From Fistularia commersonii (taxonomy: Eukaryota > Chordata > Actinopteri > Syngnathiformes > Fistulariidae), in contig JBBMNZ010000042.1 in NCBI GenBank assembly GCA_037954325.1, positions 1,127,501 through 1,191,500 on the forward strand: 64,000 nucleotides of DNA, read 5' to 3'. Each line of letters opens with the position of its first letter. Within the stretch, counting starts at the first letter, position 1. Below, piece after piece: positions 34,166 to 47,801 of the stretch. Under the pieces are notes generated by a model. The model was not told where the DNA came from, did not search any database, and worked only from the letters and a program-made list of their open reading frames with translations. The position numbers and the translations under genes were made by a program.

Positions 34166-35701
34166 TGGGGACAGAAATTGTTATTAGCCTGCTGGCAGAT
34201 GACACAACCTTAGTTTTGAAAAATGAACATCAAGTCCCAATTAGTGCTGAAAAAAACCAAAACATTCTCCAAGGCTTCAGGATTGTCATTAAACTTAAAG
34301 AAATGCAAACTTCTTGCGCTGCATGACTCGCCACTAAAGGAAATCAGCGATGTTTCTATGAAATCAGAAATAAAATACTTGAGCATTTTCCTATCCAAGG
34401 ACCAAACGTTAAATCAATCCAGGAACATTGAATCTAAACTGAATCAAAGTAAAGCTTAATTCTAATATATGGCTCCAGAGAGATTTATCAATATTAGGCC
34501 GGATATATTTGAGTAAAATGGATGTGTTTATCCAGATGTATATACCCAGCGTATTCCAATGCTGCTCCAAATCAACTCGTAAAATCTGTTAACCAAATCA
34601 ATTTCAACTTTATCTGGAGGAACAGACCACACCATCTAAGAAAAATCACATATGGTGAAAGAAACAAGTGAAGGAGGGCTGAAAGTGATAGAGTTGGACT
34701 GCTTGAATGGGACATTGAAGGTGAACTGGTTGAAATCCTGGATCAAACCTCATCGTTCTTTCTGGTATTGTACTCCAAACTACTTATTCAACAAAGTCGG
34801 CGGCCTAAGTCTTCTGGTTATCTCTGACTTGGATATCAACAAGATTCCTGTCAAATGTTCAGAGTTCCATAAACAAATATTATTATACTGGAAAATGATA
34901 TACGTACACAATTTCTCACCACACAGTATACTAGTTTGGAACAATCGATATGTACTGCATGGCAACAAACCTCTGTTTTACAAGGAATGCTTTGAGAAAG
35001 GTATATGGTCAATAATTGACTTGATGGATGACACTGGCAGTCCTCTGGACAATGAGCAGTTCTGTACTACACACAGATTCAAGCCTCCCATATTAGAGTT
35101 GCTAAAGTTACGAAACGCACTGCCTCGACAATTTGTATTCCTGACCAAAAATATAATGACGCACCGAACCGTACAACCACAGTTACCCCGACTATCACTC
35201 CAGGGAATCTCAATTGTGGACAGAAAGCGCAGCAACTCCTTTATTAGGAAATGTTTCACAGGAAACTTATTCCCTGGACGTCAAAAAAAAAAAAAAGGAT
35301 ATTTTAAATAAATTTGATGAGGAATCGATTGCCACGCTGCGAACTATGTATCTGACTCTACCCATACCCCCAAGGCAAAAGAGACCCACTTCAAAATTAT
35401 GACTGACATCTACCCATCTAAGGAATTATCGAGGGTACGCTTTAATTTTGAAGATAATACTTGTACATTTTGTGAAGACAACATTGAAACCACTGACCAT
35501 ATATTTTTTCTCCTTCTCATTCCATCGTCACCAGTTTCCTTCTCAAAAGATGATATAACATTCTGTTTACTTATAAGCAACATAACAGATGAACTCTGTG
35601 TCATTGTTCTTTTAGGCCTGGCCAAGTTTTTCATTCACAAGAATAGAAAGCAAAAATGCTCCCCAAATTTAAATGTCTTCATAAACGATTTTGAAATATA
35701 A
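34166..35701 (+). pseudogene. B10: LINE ORF2 remnant
   Basis: Main frame 34652-35311 stops after 219 codons at the A run. LLVISDLD and HSILVWNN are shared only with B12; CVIVLLG only with B9. Private HKNRKQKCSPNLNVF changes lie near the C-terminus (35399-35701). Confidence 0.83.
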
Positions 35702-36805
35702 AAAAAAAAAAACCCTTAAAACTTATGGAAAAATCCAAAAACTAAAAAATATAGTTACCCATGTCTGAGGTTCCTTTTTTTTTTGGAAAAAAAAAACAAC
35801 AAAAAAAAAAAAAAAAAACAACTTAATTACATGTTACATTCCCCTTGCATTTCTTTTTTTTTTCGTTTAAATTTCTTATTTGTCTATCTATTGATTTAAT
35901 TACTTCCTTTTAATTTTTTTTTTTGTCTCGCACTGTAAATTTCTCACAAACCTGTAACACTATTAACTTCTCATTACATACAGAACAAATGTCCTGATGT
36001 CCGTTGCTTCCTCATCCCTGGTTGTTTCATTGACATTCAGTTCTACCTTGCTATGTTTATTTGTACATTTGTATATTTGGGTGTACTATTTATGTTCAAT
36101 TAAAAACAGTTTGATGTCTGAGATTCCTTGTGAACCGCCAACTTAATTACATGTTATATTCCCCTCACAATTTTTTTTTTTCGTTTTTAATTTTACTTTT
36201 TCTATCTATTTATTTAATTATATCCTTTTAATTTTCTTTTTTTGTCTAGCATTAAAAATTCCTCGCAAACCGTTAACACTATTAACTTCTGATTACTTAC
36301 AGCACGAATGCGCTTATGCCCCCCCACCCCCCACCCCCCGCTTTTTCCGTACGGTGGCAGACACTGAGATCGAAAGCAAATGGGTGTCATTGAAATGCAG
36401 TAACAGGGTGATAACAGCCGTGTTCGAAGTGTGTAGGGGCTTATAGGAGAGCAGAAGCACGTCACGCAATTCACCTGAGTTCGGAGGATCGGGAGTACCA
36501 GGGCCCATAGCGGAGAAGCGGAAGAGCGGAGTTATGTGTCTCTTCTCAAAGGCGGGGAAGCTGGGGGGCAACAGAACCCCTTAGACCGGCTAATGTGAGC
36601 CTTCTCCGGACATAGATCACCCGGACTTATGACTGGAGCTCCCGGACCTCTGGGCACAAACATATGTGAATGAGTGGATGAGCTAATGTTGGTTTGGTTG
36701 TGGATACGTTTCGGCCAATGCTATCAGCACAGCTATGATTATCCCCAGAACGTTGAGAACGAGCTCCCGGAACTCCAGACATGCGTATATAAAAGAGTGG
36801 AATTA

Positions 36806-36807
<2 letters not shown>

Positions 36808-36867
<60 letters not shown>
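36808..36867 (+). repeat. (GT)30 microsatellite, B11
   Basis: Pure GT repeat between the TATA-like box and the ORF2 remnant. Confidence 0.95.
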
Positions 36868-36870
<3 letters not shown>

Positions 36871-36891
36871 CGTGTGGGACAGAAGTAATGT

Positions 36892-38428
36892 TGGGGACAG
36901 AAATTGTTATTAGCCTGCTGGCAGATGACACAACCTTAGTTTTGAAAAATGAACATCAAGTCCCAATAAGTGCTGAAAAAAACCAAAACATTCTCCAAGG
37001 CTTCAGGATTGTCATTAAACTTAAAGAAATGCAAACTTCTTGCGCTGCATGACTCGCCACTAAAGGAAATCAGCGATGTTTCTATGAAATCAGAAATAAA
37101 ATACTTGAGCATTTTCCTATCCAAGGACCAAACGTTAAATCAATCCAGGAACATTGAATCTAAACTGAATCAAAGTAAAGCTTAATTCTAATATATGGCT
37201 CCAGAGAGATTTATCAATATTAGGCCGGATATATTTGACTAAAATGGATGTGTTTATCCAGATATATATACCCAGCGTATTCCAATGCTGCTCCAAATCA
37301 ACTCGTAAAATCTGTTAACCAAATCAATTTCAACTTTATCTGGAGGAACAGACCACACCATCTAAGAAAAATCACATATGGTGAAAGAAACAAGTGAAGG
37401 AGGGCTGAAAGTGATAGAGTTGGACTGCTTGAATGGGACATTGAAGGTGAACTGGTTGAAATCCTGGATCAAACCTCATCGTTCTTTCTGGTATTGTACT
37501 CCAAACTACTTATTCAACAAAGTCGGCGGCCTAAGTCTTCTGCTTATCTCTGACTTGGATATCAACAAGATTCCTGTCAAATGTTCAGAGTTCCATAAAC
37601 AAATATTATTATACTGGAAAATGATATACGTACACAATTTCTCACCACACAGTATAATAGTTTGGAACAATCGATATGTACTGCATGGCAACAAAACCTC
37701 TGTTGCACAAGGAATGCTTTGAGAAAGGTATATGGTCAATAATTGACTTGATGGATGACACTGGCAGTCCTCTGGACAATGAGCAGTTCTGTACTACACA
37801 CAGATTCAAGCCTCCCATATTAGAGTTGCTAAAGTTACGAAACGCACTGCCTCGACAATTTGTATTCCTGACCAAAAATATAATGACGCACCGAACCGTA
37901 CAACCACAGTTACCCCGACTATCACTCCAGGGAATCTCAATTGTGGACAGAAAGCGCAGCAACTCCTTTATTAGGAAATGTTTCACAGGAAACTTATTCC
38001 CTGGACGTCAAAAAAAAAAAAAAGGATATTTTAAATAAATTTGATGAGGAATCGATTGCCACGCTGCGAACTATGTATCTGACTCTACCCATACCCCCAA
38101 GGCAAAAGAGACCCACTTCAAAATTATGACTGACATCTACCCATCTAAGGAATTATCGAGGGTACGCTTTAATTTTGAAGATAATATTTGTACATTTTGT
38201 GAAGACAACATTAAAACCACTGACCATATATTTTTTCTCCTTCTCATTCCATCGTCACCAGTTTCCTTCTCAAAAGATGATATAACATTCTGTTTACTTA
38301 TAAGCAACATAACAGATGAACTCCTTGTCAATGTTCTTTTAGGCCTGGCCAAGTTCTTCATTCACAAGAACAGAATGCAAAAATGCTCCCCAAATTTTAA
38401 TGTCTTCATAAACGATTTTGAAATATAA
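36892..38428 (+). pseudogene. B11: LINE ORF2 remnant with private frameshift
   Basis: An extra A in CAACAAAACC near 37692, together with GTTGCACAAGG replacing GTTTTACAAGG, breaks the main frame at 37722 (114 codons); the rest resumes in another frame at 37676-38038. The C-terminal frame 38126-38428 has private NIKTTD and ELLVNV changes. It is the most locally disrupted B unit. Confidence 0.83.
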
Positions 38429-39533
38429 AAAAAAAAAAAATCCTTAAAACTTATGGAAAAATCCAAAAACTAAAAAATATAGTTACCCATGTCTGAGGTT
38501 CCTTTTTTTTTTGGAAAAAACAAACAAAAAAAAAAAAAAAAACAACTTAATTACATGTTACATTCCCCTTGCAATTTAATTTTTTTTTGTTTCGTTTTAA
38601 TTTCTTATTTGTCTATATATTGATTTAATTACTTCCTTTTAATTTCTTTTTTTGTCTCGCACTGTAAATTTCTCACAAACCTGTAACACTATTAACTTCT
38701 CATTACATACAGAACAAATGTCCTCATGTCCGTTGCTTCCTCATCCCTGGTTGTTTCATTGACATTCAGTTCTACCTTGCTATGTTTATTTGTACATTTG
38801 TATATTTGGGTGTACTATTTATGTTCAATTAAAAACAGTTTGATGTCTGAGATTCCCTGTGAACCGCCAACTTAATTACATGTTATATTCCCCTCACAAT
38901 TTTTTTTTTTCGTTTTTAATTTTATTTTTCTATCTATTTATTTAATTCTATCCTTTTAATTTTCTTTTTTTGTCTAGCATTAAAAATTTCTCGCAAACCG
39001 TTAACACTATTAACTTCTGATTACTTACAGAACGAATGCGCTTATGCCCCCCCACCCCCCACCTCCCGCTTTTTCCGTACGGTGGCAGACACTGAGATCG
39101 AAAGCAAATGGGTGTCATTGAAATGCAGTAACAGGGTGATAACAGCCGTGTTCGAAGTGTGTAGGGGCTTATAGGAGAGCAGAAGCACGTCACGCAATTC
39201 ACCTGAGTTCGGAGGATCGGGAGTACCAGGGCCCATAGCGGAGAAGCGGAAGAGCGGAGTTATGTGTCTCTTCTCAAAGGCCGGGAAGCTGGGGGGCAGC
39301 AGGACCCCTTAGAGCGGCTAATGTGAGCCTTCTCCGGACATAGATCACCCGGACTTATGACTGGAGCTCCCGGACCTCTGGGCACACACATATGTGAATG
39401 AGTGGATGAGCTAATGTTGGTTTGGTTGTGGATACGTTTCGGCCAATGCTATCAGCACAGCTATGATTATCCCCAGAACGTTGAGAACGAGCTCCCGGAA
39501 CTCCAGACATGCGTATATAAAAGAGTGGAATTA

Positions 39534-39535
<2 letters not shown>

Positions 39536-39593
<58 letters not shown>
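39536..39593 (+). repeat. (GT)29 microsatellite, B12
   Basis: Pure GT repeat between the TATA-like box and the ORF2 remnant. Confidence 0.95.
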
Positions 39594-39602
<9 letters not shown>

Positions 39603-39617
39603 GGACAGAAGTAATGT

Positions 39618-41200
39618 TGGGGACAGAAATTGTTATTAGCCTGCTGGCAGATGACACAACCTTAGTTTTGAAAAATGAACATCAAGTCCTAATAAGTGCT
39701 GAAAAAAACCAAAACATTCTCCAAGGCTTCAGGATTGTCATTAAACTTGAAGAAATGCAAACTTCTTGCGCTGCATGACTCGCCACTAAAGGAAATAAGC
39801 GATGTTTCTATGAAATCAGAAATAAAATACTTGAGCATTTTCCTATCCAAGGACCAAACGTTAAATCAATCCAGGAACATTGAATCTAAACTGAATCAAA
39901 GTAAAGCTTAATTCTAATATATGGCTCCAGAGAGATTTATCAATATTAGGCCGGATATATTTGACTAAAATGGATGTGTTTATCCAGATGTATATACCCA
40001 GCGTATTCCAATGCCGCTCCAAATCAACTCGTAAAATCTGTTAACCAAATCAATTTCAACTTTATCTGGAGGAACAGACCACACCATCTAAGAAAAATCA
40101 CATATGGTGAAAGAAACAAGTGAAGGAGGGCTGAAAGTGATAGAGTTGGACTGCTTGAATGGGACATTGAAGGTGAACTGGTTGAAATCCTGGATCAAAC
40201 CTCATCGTTCTTTCTGGTATTGTACTCCAAACTACTTATTCAACAAAGTCGGCGGCCTAAGTCTTCTGGTTATCTCTGACTTGGATATCAACAAGATTCC
40301 TGTCAAATGTTCAGAGTTCCATAAACAAATATTATTATACTGGAAAATGATATACGTACACAATTTCTCACCACACAGTATACTAGTTTGGAACAATCGA
40401 TATGTACTGCATGGCAACAAACCTCTGTTTTACAAGGAATGCTTTGAGAAAGGTATATGGTCAATAATTGACTTGATGGATGACACTGGCAGTCCTCTGG
40501 ACAATGAGCAGTTCTGTACTACACACAGATTCAAGCCTCCCATATTAGAGTTGCTAAAGTTACGAAACGCACTGCCTCGACAATTTGTATTCCTGACCAA
40601 AAATATAATGACGCACCGAACCGTACAACCACAGTTACCCCGACTATCACTCCAGGGAATCTCAATTGTGGACAGAAAGCGCAGCAACTCCTTTATTAGG
40701 AAATGTTTCACAGGAAACTTATTCCCTGGACGTCAAAAAAAAAAAAAGGATATTTTAAATAAATTTGATGAGGAATCGATTGCCACGCTGCGAACTATGT
40801 ATCTGACTCTACCCATACCCCCAAGGCAAAAGAGACCCACTTCAAAATTATGACTGACATCTACCCATCTAAGGAATTATCGAGGGTACGCTTTAATTTT
40901 GAAGATAATATTTGTACATTTTGTGAAGACAACATTGAAACCACTGACCATATATTTTTTCTCCTTCTCATTCCATCGTCACCAGTTTCCTTCTCAAAAG
41001 ATGATATAACATTCTGTTTACTTATAAGCAACATAACAGATGAACTCTGTGTCAATGTTCTTTTAGGCCTGGCCAAGTTCTTCATTCACAAGAACAGAAT
41101 GCAAAAATGCTCCCCAAATTTTAATGTCTTCATAAACGATTTTGAAATATATAAAAAAAAAAAAAAATCCTTAAAACTTATGGAAAAATCCAAAAACTAA
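39618..41200 (+). pseudogene. B12: LINE ORF2 remnant
   Basis: Main frame 40104-40853 (249 codons) with LLVISDLD and HSILVWNN as in B10. Private changes are EHQVLIS after motif C and AATGCCGCTCC near 40012. The C-terminal frame 40850-41200 reads past the usual stop because of GAAATATATAAA. Confidence 0.83.
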
Positions 41201-41241
41201 AAAATATAGTTACCCATGTCTGAGGTTCCTTTTTTTTTTGG

Positions 41242-41277
<36 letters not shown>

Positions 41278-42262
41278 TAATTACATGTTACATTCCCCTT
41301 GCAATTTTTTTTTTTTTTTTGTTTTAATTTCTTATTTGTCTATCTATTGATTTAATTACTTCCTTTTAATTTCTTTTTTTGTCTCGCACTGTAAATTTCT
41401 CACAAACCTGTAACACTATTAACTTCTCATTACATACAGAACAAATGTCCTGATGTCCGTTGCTTCCTCATCCCTGGTTGTTTCATTGACATTCAGTTCT
41501 ACCTTGCTATGTTTATTTGTACATTTGTATATTTGGGTGTACTATTTATGTTCAATTAAAAACAGTTTGATGTCTGAGATTCCTTGTGAACCGCCAACTT
41601 AATTACATGTTATATTCCCCTCACAATTTTTTTTTTTCGTTTTTAATTTTATTTTTCTATCTATTTATTTAATTATATCCTTTTAATTTTCTTTTTTTGT
41701 ATAGCATTAAAAATTTCTCGCAAACCGTTAACACTATTAACTTCTGATTACTTACAGCACGAATGCGCTTATGCCCCCCCCCACCCCCCACCCCCCGCTT
41801 TTTCCGTACGGTGGCAGACACTGAGATCGAAAGCAAATGGGTGTCATTGAAATGCAGTAACAGGGTGATAACAGCCGTGTTCGAAGTGTGTAGGGGCTTA
41901 TAGGAGAGCAGAAGCACGTCACGCAATTCACCTGAGTTCGGAGGATCGGGAGTACCAGGGCCCATAGCGGAGAAGCGGAAGAGCGGAGTTATGTGTCTCT
42001 TCTCAAAGGCGGGGAAGCTGGGGGGCAGCAGAACCCCTTAGACCGGCTAATGTGAGCCTTCTCCGGACATAGATCACCCGGACTTATGACTGGAGCTCCC
42101 GGACCTCTGGGCACACACATATGTGAATGAGTGGATGAGCTAATGTTGGTTTGGTTGTGGATACGTTTCGGCCAATGCTATCAGCACAGCTATGATTATC
42201 CCCAGAACGTTGAGAACGAGCTCCCGGAACTCCAGACATGCGTATATAAAAGAGTGGAATTA

Positions 42263-42264
<2 letters not shown>

Positions 42265-42332
<68 letters not shown>
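42265..42332 (+). repeat. (GT)34 microsatellite, B13
   Basis: Pure GT repeat. Its length puts the leader frame in phase with the RT piece, giving a 128-codon chimeric frame at 42131-42517. Confidence 0.95.
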
Positions 42333-42341
<9 letters not shown>

Positions 42342-42356
42342 GGACAGAAGTAATGT

Positions 42357-43892
42357 TGGGGACAGAAATTGTTATTAGCCTGCTGGCAGATGACACAACC
42401 TTAGTTTTGAAAAATGAACATCAAGTCCCAATAAGTGCTGAAAAAAACCAAAACATTCTCCAAGGCTTCAGGATTGTCATTAAACTTAAAGAAATGCAAA
42501 CTTCTTGCGCTGCATGACTCGCCACTAAAGGAAATCAGCGATGTTTCTATGAAATCAGAAATAAAATACTTGAGCATTTTCCTATCCAAGGACCAAACGT
42601 TAAATCAATCCAGGAACATTGAATCTAAACTGAATCAAAGTAAAGCTTAATTCTAATATATGGCTCCAGAGAGATTTATCAATATTAGGCCGGATATATT
42701 TGACTAAAATGGATGTGTTTATCCAGATGTATATACCCAGTGTATTCCAATGCTGCTCCAAATCAACTCGTAAAATCTGTTAACCAAATCAATTTCAACT
42801 TTATCTGGAGGAACAGACCACACCATCTAAGAAAAATCACATATGGTGAAAGAAACAAGTGAAGGAGGGCTGAAAGTGATAGAGTTGGACTGCTTGAATG
42901 GGACATTGAAGGTGAACTGGTTGAAATCCTGGATCAAACCTCATCGTTCTTTCTGGTATTGTACTCCAAACTACTTATTCAACAAAGTCGGCGGCCTAAG
43001 TCTTCTGCTTATCTCTGACTTGGATATCAACAAGATTCCTGTCAAATGTTCAGAGTTCCATAAACAAATATTATTATACTGGAAAATGATATACGTACAC
43101 AATTTCTCACCACACAGTATAATAGTTTGGAACAATCGATATGTACTGCATGGCAACAAACCTCTGTTTTACAAGGAATGCTTTGAGGAAGGTATATGGT
43201 CAATAATTGACTTGATGGATGACACTGGCAGTCCTCTGGACAATGAGCAGTTCTGTACTACACACAGATTCAAGCCTCCCATATTAGAGTTGCTAAAGTT
43301 ACGAAACGCACTGCCTCGACAATTTGTATTCCTGACCAAAAATATAATGACGCACCGAACCGTACAACCACAGTTACCCCGACTATCACTCCAGGGAATC
43401 TCAATTGTGGACAGAAAGCGCAGCAACTCCTTTATTAGGAAATGTTTCACAGGAAACTTATTCCCTGGACGTCAAAAAAAAAAAAAGGATATTTTAAATA
43501 AATTTGATGAGGAATCGATTGCCACGCTGCGAACTATGTATCTGACTCTACCCATACCCCCAAGGCAAAAGAGACCCACTTCAAAATTATGACTGACATC
43601 TACCCATCTAAGGAATTATCGAGGGTACGCTTTAATTTTGAAGATAATATTTGTACATTTTGTGAAGACAACATTGAAACCACTGACCATATATATTTTC
43701 TCCTTCTCATTCCATCGTCACCAGTTTCCTTCTCAATTAGATGATATAACATTCTGTTTACTTATAAGCAACATAACAGATGAACTCTGTGTCAATGTTC
43801 TTTTAGGCCTGGCCAAGTTCTTCATTCACAAGAACAGAATGCAAAAATGCTCCCCAAATTTTAATGTCTTCATAAACGATTTTGAAATATAA
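42357..43892 (+). pseudogene. B13: LINE ORF2 remnant
   Basis: Main frame 42843-43592 (249 codons) with FEEGIWS, shared with B14. TCTCAATTAGATG replaces TCTCAAAAGATG near 43733, breaking the zinc-knuckle-like frame; only 43638-43892 stays open in another frame. Confidence 0.83.
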
Positions 43893-44992
43893 AAAAAAAA
43901 AAAAATCCTTAAAACTTATGGAAAAATCCAAAACTAAAAAATATAGTTACCCATGTCTGAGGTTCTTTTTTTTTTTTGGAAAAACAAAAAAAAAAAAAAA
44001 AAAAAAAAACTTAATTACATGTTACATTCCCCTTGCAATTTTTTTTTTTTTCGTTTTAATTTCTTATTTGTCTATCTATTGATTTAATTACTTCCTTTTA
44101 ATTTCTTTTTTTGTCTCGCACTGTAAATTTCTCACAAACCTGTAACACTATTAACTTCTCATTACATACAGAACAAATGTCCTGATGTCCGTTGCTTCCT
44201 CATCCCTGGTTATTTCATTGACATTCAGTTCTACCTTGCTATGTTTATTTGTACATTTGTATATTTGGGTGTACTATTTATGTTCAATTAAAAACAGTTT
44301 GATGTCTGAGATTCCTTGTGAACCGCCAACTTAATTACATGTTATATTCCCCTCACAATTTTTTTTTTTCATTTTTAATTTTATTTTTCTATCTATTCAT
44401 TTAATTATATCCTTTTAATTTTCTTTTTTTGTCTAGCATTAAAAATTTCTCGCAAACCGTTAACACTATTAACTTCTGATTACTTACAGAACGAATGCGC
44501 TTATGCCCCCCCACCCCCCACCTCCCGCTTTTTCCGTACGGTGGCAGACACTGAGATCGAAAGCAAATGGGTGTCATTGAAATGCAGTAACAGGGTGATA
44601 ACAGCCGTGTTCGAAGTGTGTAGGGGCTTATAGGAGAGCAGAAGCACGTCACGCAATTCACCTGAGTTCGGAGGATCGGGAGTACCAGGGCCCATAGCGG
44701 AGAAGCGGAAGAGTGGAGTTATGTGTCTCTTCTCAAAGGCGGGGAAGCTGGGGGGCAGCAGGACCCCTTAGACCGGCTAATGTGAGCCTTCTCCGGACAT
44801 AGATCACCCGGACTTATGACTGGAGCTCCCGGACCTCTGGGCACACACATATGTGAATGAGTGGATGAGCTAATGTTGGTTTGGTTGTGGATACGTTTCG
44901 GCCAATGCTATCATCACAGCTATGATTATCCCCAGAACGTTGAGAACGAGCTCCCGGAACTCCAGACATGCGTATATAAAAGAGTGGAATTA

Positions 44993-44994
<2 letters not shown>

Positions 44995-45048
<54 letters not shown>

Positions 45049-45050
45049 GT
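44995..45050 (+). repeat. (GT)n microsatellite with TT interruption, B14
   Basis: 56 bp with a single G-to-T change at 45029, the only internal interruption apart from B20. Confidence 0.95.
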
Positions 45051-45074
45051 ATATGTGTGGTACAGAAGTAATGT

Positions 45075-46609
45075 TGGGGACAGAAATTGTTATTAGCCTG
45101 CTGGCAGATGACCCAACCTTAGTTTTGAAAAATGAACATCAAGTCCCAATAAGTGCTGAAAAAAACCAAAACATTCTCCAAGGCTTCAGGATTGTCATTA
45201 AACTTAAAGAAATGCAAACTTCTTGCGCTGCATGACTCGCCACTAAAGGAAATCAGCGATGTTTCTATGAAATCAGAAATAAAATACTTGAGCATTTTCC
45301 TATCCAAGGACCAAACGTTAAATCAATCCAGGAACATTGAATCTAAACTGAATCAAAGTAAAGCTTAATTCTAATATATGGCTCCAGAGAGATTTATCAA
45401 TATTAGGCCGGATATATTTGACTAAAATGGATGTGTTTATCCAGATGTATATACCCAGCGTATTCCAATGCTGCTCCAAATCAACTCGTAAAATCTGTTA
45501 ACCAAATCAATTTCAACTTTATCTGGAGGAACAGACCACACCATCTAAGAAAAATCACATATGGTGAAAGAAACAAGTGAAGGAGGGCTGAAAGTGATAG
45601 AGTTGGACTGCTTGAATGAGACATTGAAGGTGAACTGGTTGAAATCCTGGATCAAACCTCATCGTTCTTTCTGGTATTGTACTCCAAACTAGTTATTCAA
45701 CAAAGTCGCCGGCCTAAGTCTTCTGCTTATCTCTGACTTGGATATCAACAAGATTCCTGTCAAATTTTCAGAGTTCCATAAACAAATATTATTATACTGG
45801 AAAATGATATACGTACACAATTTCTCACCACACAGTATAATAGTTTGGAACAATCGATATGTAATGCATGGCAACAAACCTCTTTTTTACAAGGAATGCT
45901 TTGAGGAAGGTATATGGTCAATAATTGACTTGATGGATGACACTGGCAGTCCTCTGGACAATGAGCAGTTCTGTACTACACACAGATTCAAGCCTCCCAT
46001 ATTAGAGTTGCTAAAGTTACGAAACGCACTGCCTCGACAATTTGTATTCCTGACCAAAAATATAATGACGCACCGAACCGTACAACCACAGTTACCCCGA
46101 CTATCACTCCAGGGAATCTCAATTGTGGACAGAAAGCGCAGCAACTCCTTTATTAGGAAATTTTTCACAGGAAACTTATTCCCTGGACGTCAAAAAAAAA
46201 AAAAGGATATTTTAAATAAATTTGATGAGGAATCGATTGCCACGCTGCGAACTATGTATCTGACTCTACCCATACCCCCAAGGCAAAAGAGACCCACTTC
46301 AAAATTATGACTGACATCTACCCATCTAAGGAATTATCGAGGGTACGCTTTAATTTTGAAGATAATATTTGTACATTTTGTGAAGACAACATTGAAACCA
46401 CTGACCATATATATTTTCTCCTTCTCATTCCATCGTCACCAGTTTCCTTCTCAAAAGATGATATAACATTCTGTTTACTTATAAGCAACATAACAGATGA
46501 ACTCTGTGTCAATGTTCTTTTAGGCCTGGCCAAGTTCTTCATTCACAAGAACAGAATGCAAAAATGCTCCCCAAATTTTAAGGTCTTCATAAACGATTTT
46601 GAAATATAA
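45075..46609 (+). pseudogene. B14: LINE ORF2 remnant with private nonsense mutation
   Basis: The frame that is open for 249 codons elsewhere is stopped at its 44th codon by TAG at 45690-45692 (AACTAG for AACTAC). Only 45738-46310 remains open. It shares FEEGIWS with B13, KFSEF with B1, NETLKVN-type GAATGAGAC with B5/B6/B8 and NFKVF with B3, so it looks mosaic. Confidence 0.83.
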
Positions 46610-47697
46610 AAAAAAAAAAAAATCCTTAAAACTTATGGAAAAATCCAAAAACTAAAAAATATAGTTACCCATGTCTGAGGTTCCTTTTTTTTTTGGAAAA
46701 AAAAAAAACAAAAAAAACAACTTAATTACATGTTACATTCCCCTTGCAATTTTTTTTTTTTTTTCGTTTTAATTTCTTATTTGTCTATCTATTGATTTAA
46801 TTACTTCCTTTTAATTTCTTTTTTTGTCTCGCACTGTAAATTTCTCACAAACCTGTAACACTATTAACTTCTCATTACATACAGAACAAATGTCCTGATG
46901 TCCGTTGCTTCCTCATCCCTGGTTGTTTCATTGACATTCAGTTCTACCTTGCTATGTTTATTTGTACATTTGTATATTTGGGTGTACTATTTATGTTCAA
47001 TTAAAAACAGTTTGATGTCTGAGATTCCTTGTGAACCGCCAACTTAATTACATGTTATATTCCCCTCACAATTTTTTTTTTCGTTTTTAAGTTTATTTTT
47101 CTATCTATTTATTTAATTATATCCTTTTAATTTTCTTTTTTTGTCTAGCATTAAAAATTTCTCGCAAACCGTTAACACTATTAACTTCTGATTACTTACA
47201 GCACGAATGCGCTTATGCCCCCCCACCCCCCGCTTTTTCCGTACGGTGGCAGACACTGAGATCGAAAGCAAATGGGTGTCATTGAAATGCAGTAACAGGG
47301 TGATAAAAGCCGTGTTCGAAGTGTGTAGGGGCTTATAGGAGAGCAGAAGCACGTCACGCAATTCACCTGAGTTCGGAGGATCGGGAGTACCAGGGCCCAT
47401 AGCGGAGAAGCGGAAGAGCGGAGTTATGTGTCTCTTCTCAAAGGCGGGGAAGCTGGGGGGCAGCAGAACCCCTTAGACCGGCTAATGTGAGCCTTCTCCG
47501 GACATAGATCACCCGGACTTATGACTGGAGCTCCCGGACCTCTGGGCACACACATATGTGAATGAGTGGATGAGCTAATGTTGGTTTGGTTGTGGATACG
47601 TTTCGGCCAATGCTATCAGCACAGCTATGATTATCCCCAGAACGTTGAGAACGAGCTCCCGGAACTCCAGACATGCGTATATAAAAGAGTGGAATTA

Positions 47698-47699
<2 letters not shown>

Positions 47700-47777
<78 letters not shown>
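47700..47777 (+). repeat. (GT)39 microsatellite, B15
   Basis: Longest pure GT tract in the window. Confidence 0.95.
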
Positions 47778-47786
<9 letters not shown>

Positions 47787-47801
47787 GGACAGAAGTAATG
47801 T

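Larger units (their letters stand above)
33944..36673 (+). repeat. B10 unit, 2730 bp
   Basis: A mosaic: 5' ORF2 variants match B12, 3' variants match B9, and the TATACGTGTG after the GT tract matches B1 and B11. TATA-like box 34056; C-rich tract 36319-36339. Confidence 0.92.
36674..39401 (+). repeat. B11 unit, 2728 bp
   Basis: TATA-like box 36786; C-rich tract 39047-39067 with the CCTCCC variant. A private GGCACAAACATATG occurs just upstream of its landmark, and a local scramble lies in the ORF2 part near 37690. Confidence 0.92.
39402..42130 (+). repeat. B12 unit, 2729 bp
   Basis: TATA-like box 39514; C-rich tract 41774-41796 with a nine-C first run. ORF2 5' variants match B10. An A run of about 34 bases from 41242 is among the longest in the window. 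Confidence 0.92.
42131..44860 (+). repeat. B13 unit, 2730 bp
   Basis: TATA-like box 42243; C-rich tract 44506-44526 with the CCTCCC variant. Shares TTTGAGGAAGG and CCATATATATTTTC with B14. Confidence 0.92.
44861..47565 (+). repeat. B14 unit, 2705 bp
   Basis: TATA-like box 44973; C-rich tract shortened to two runs (47218-47231). Its GT tract is interrupted, and it has GGTACAG instead of GGGACAG after it. Confidence 0.92.
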
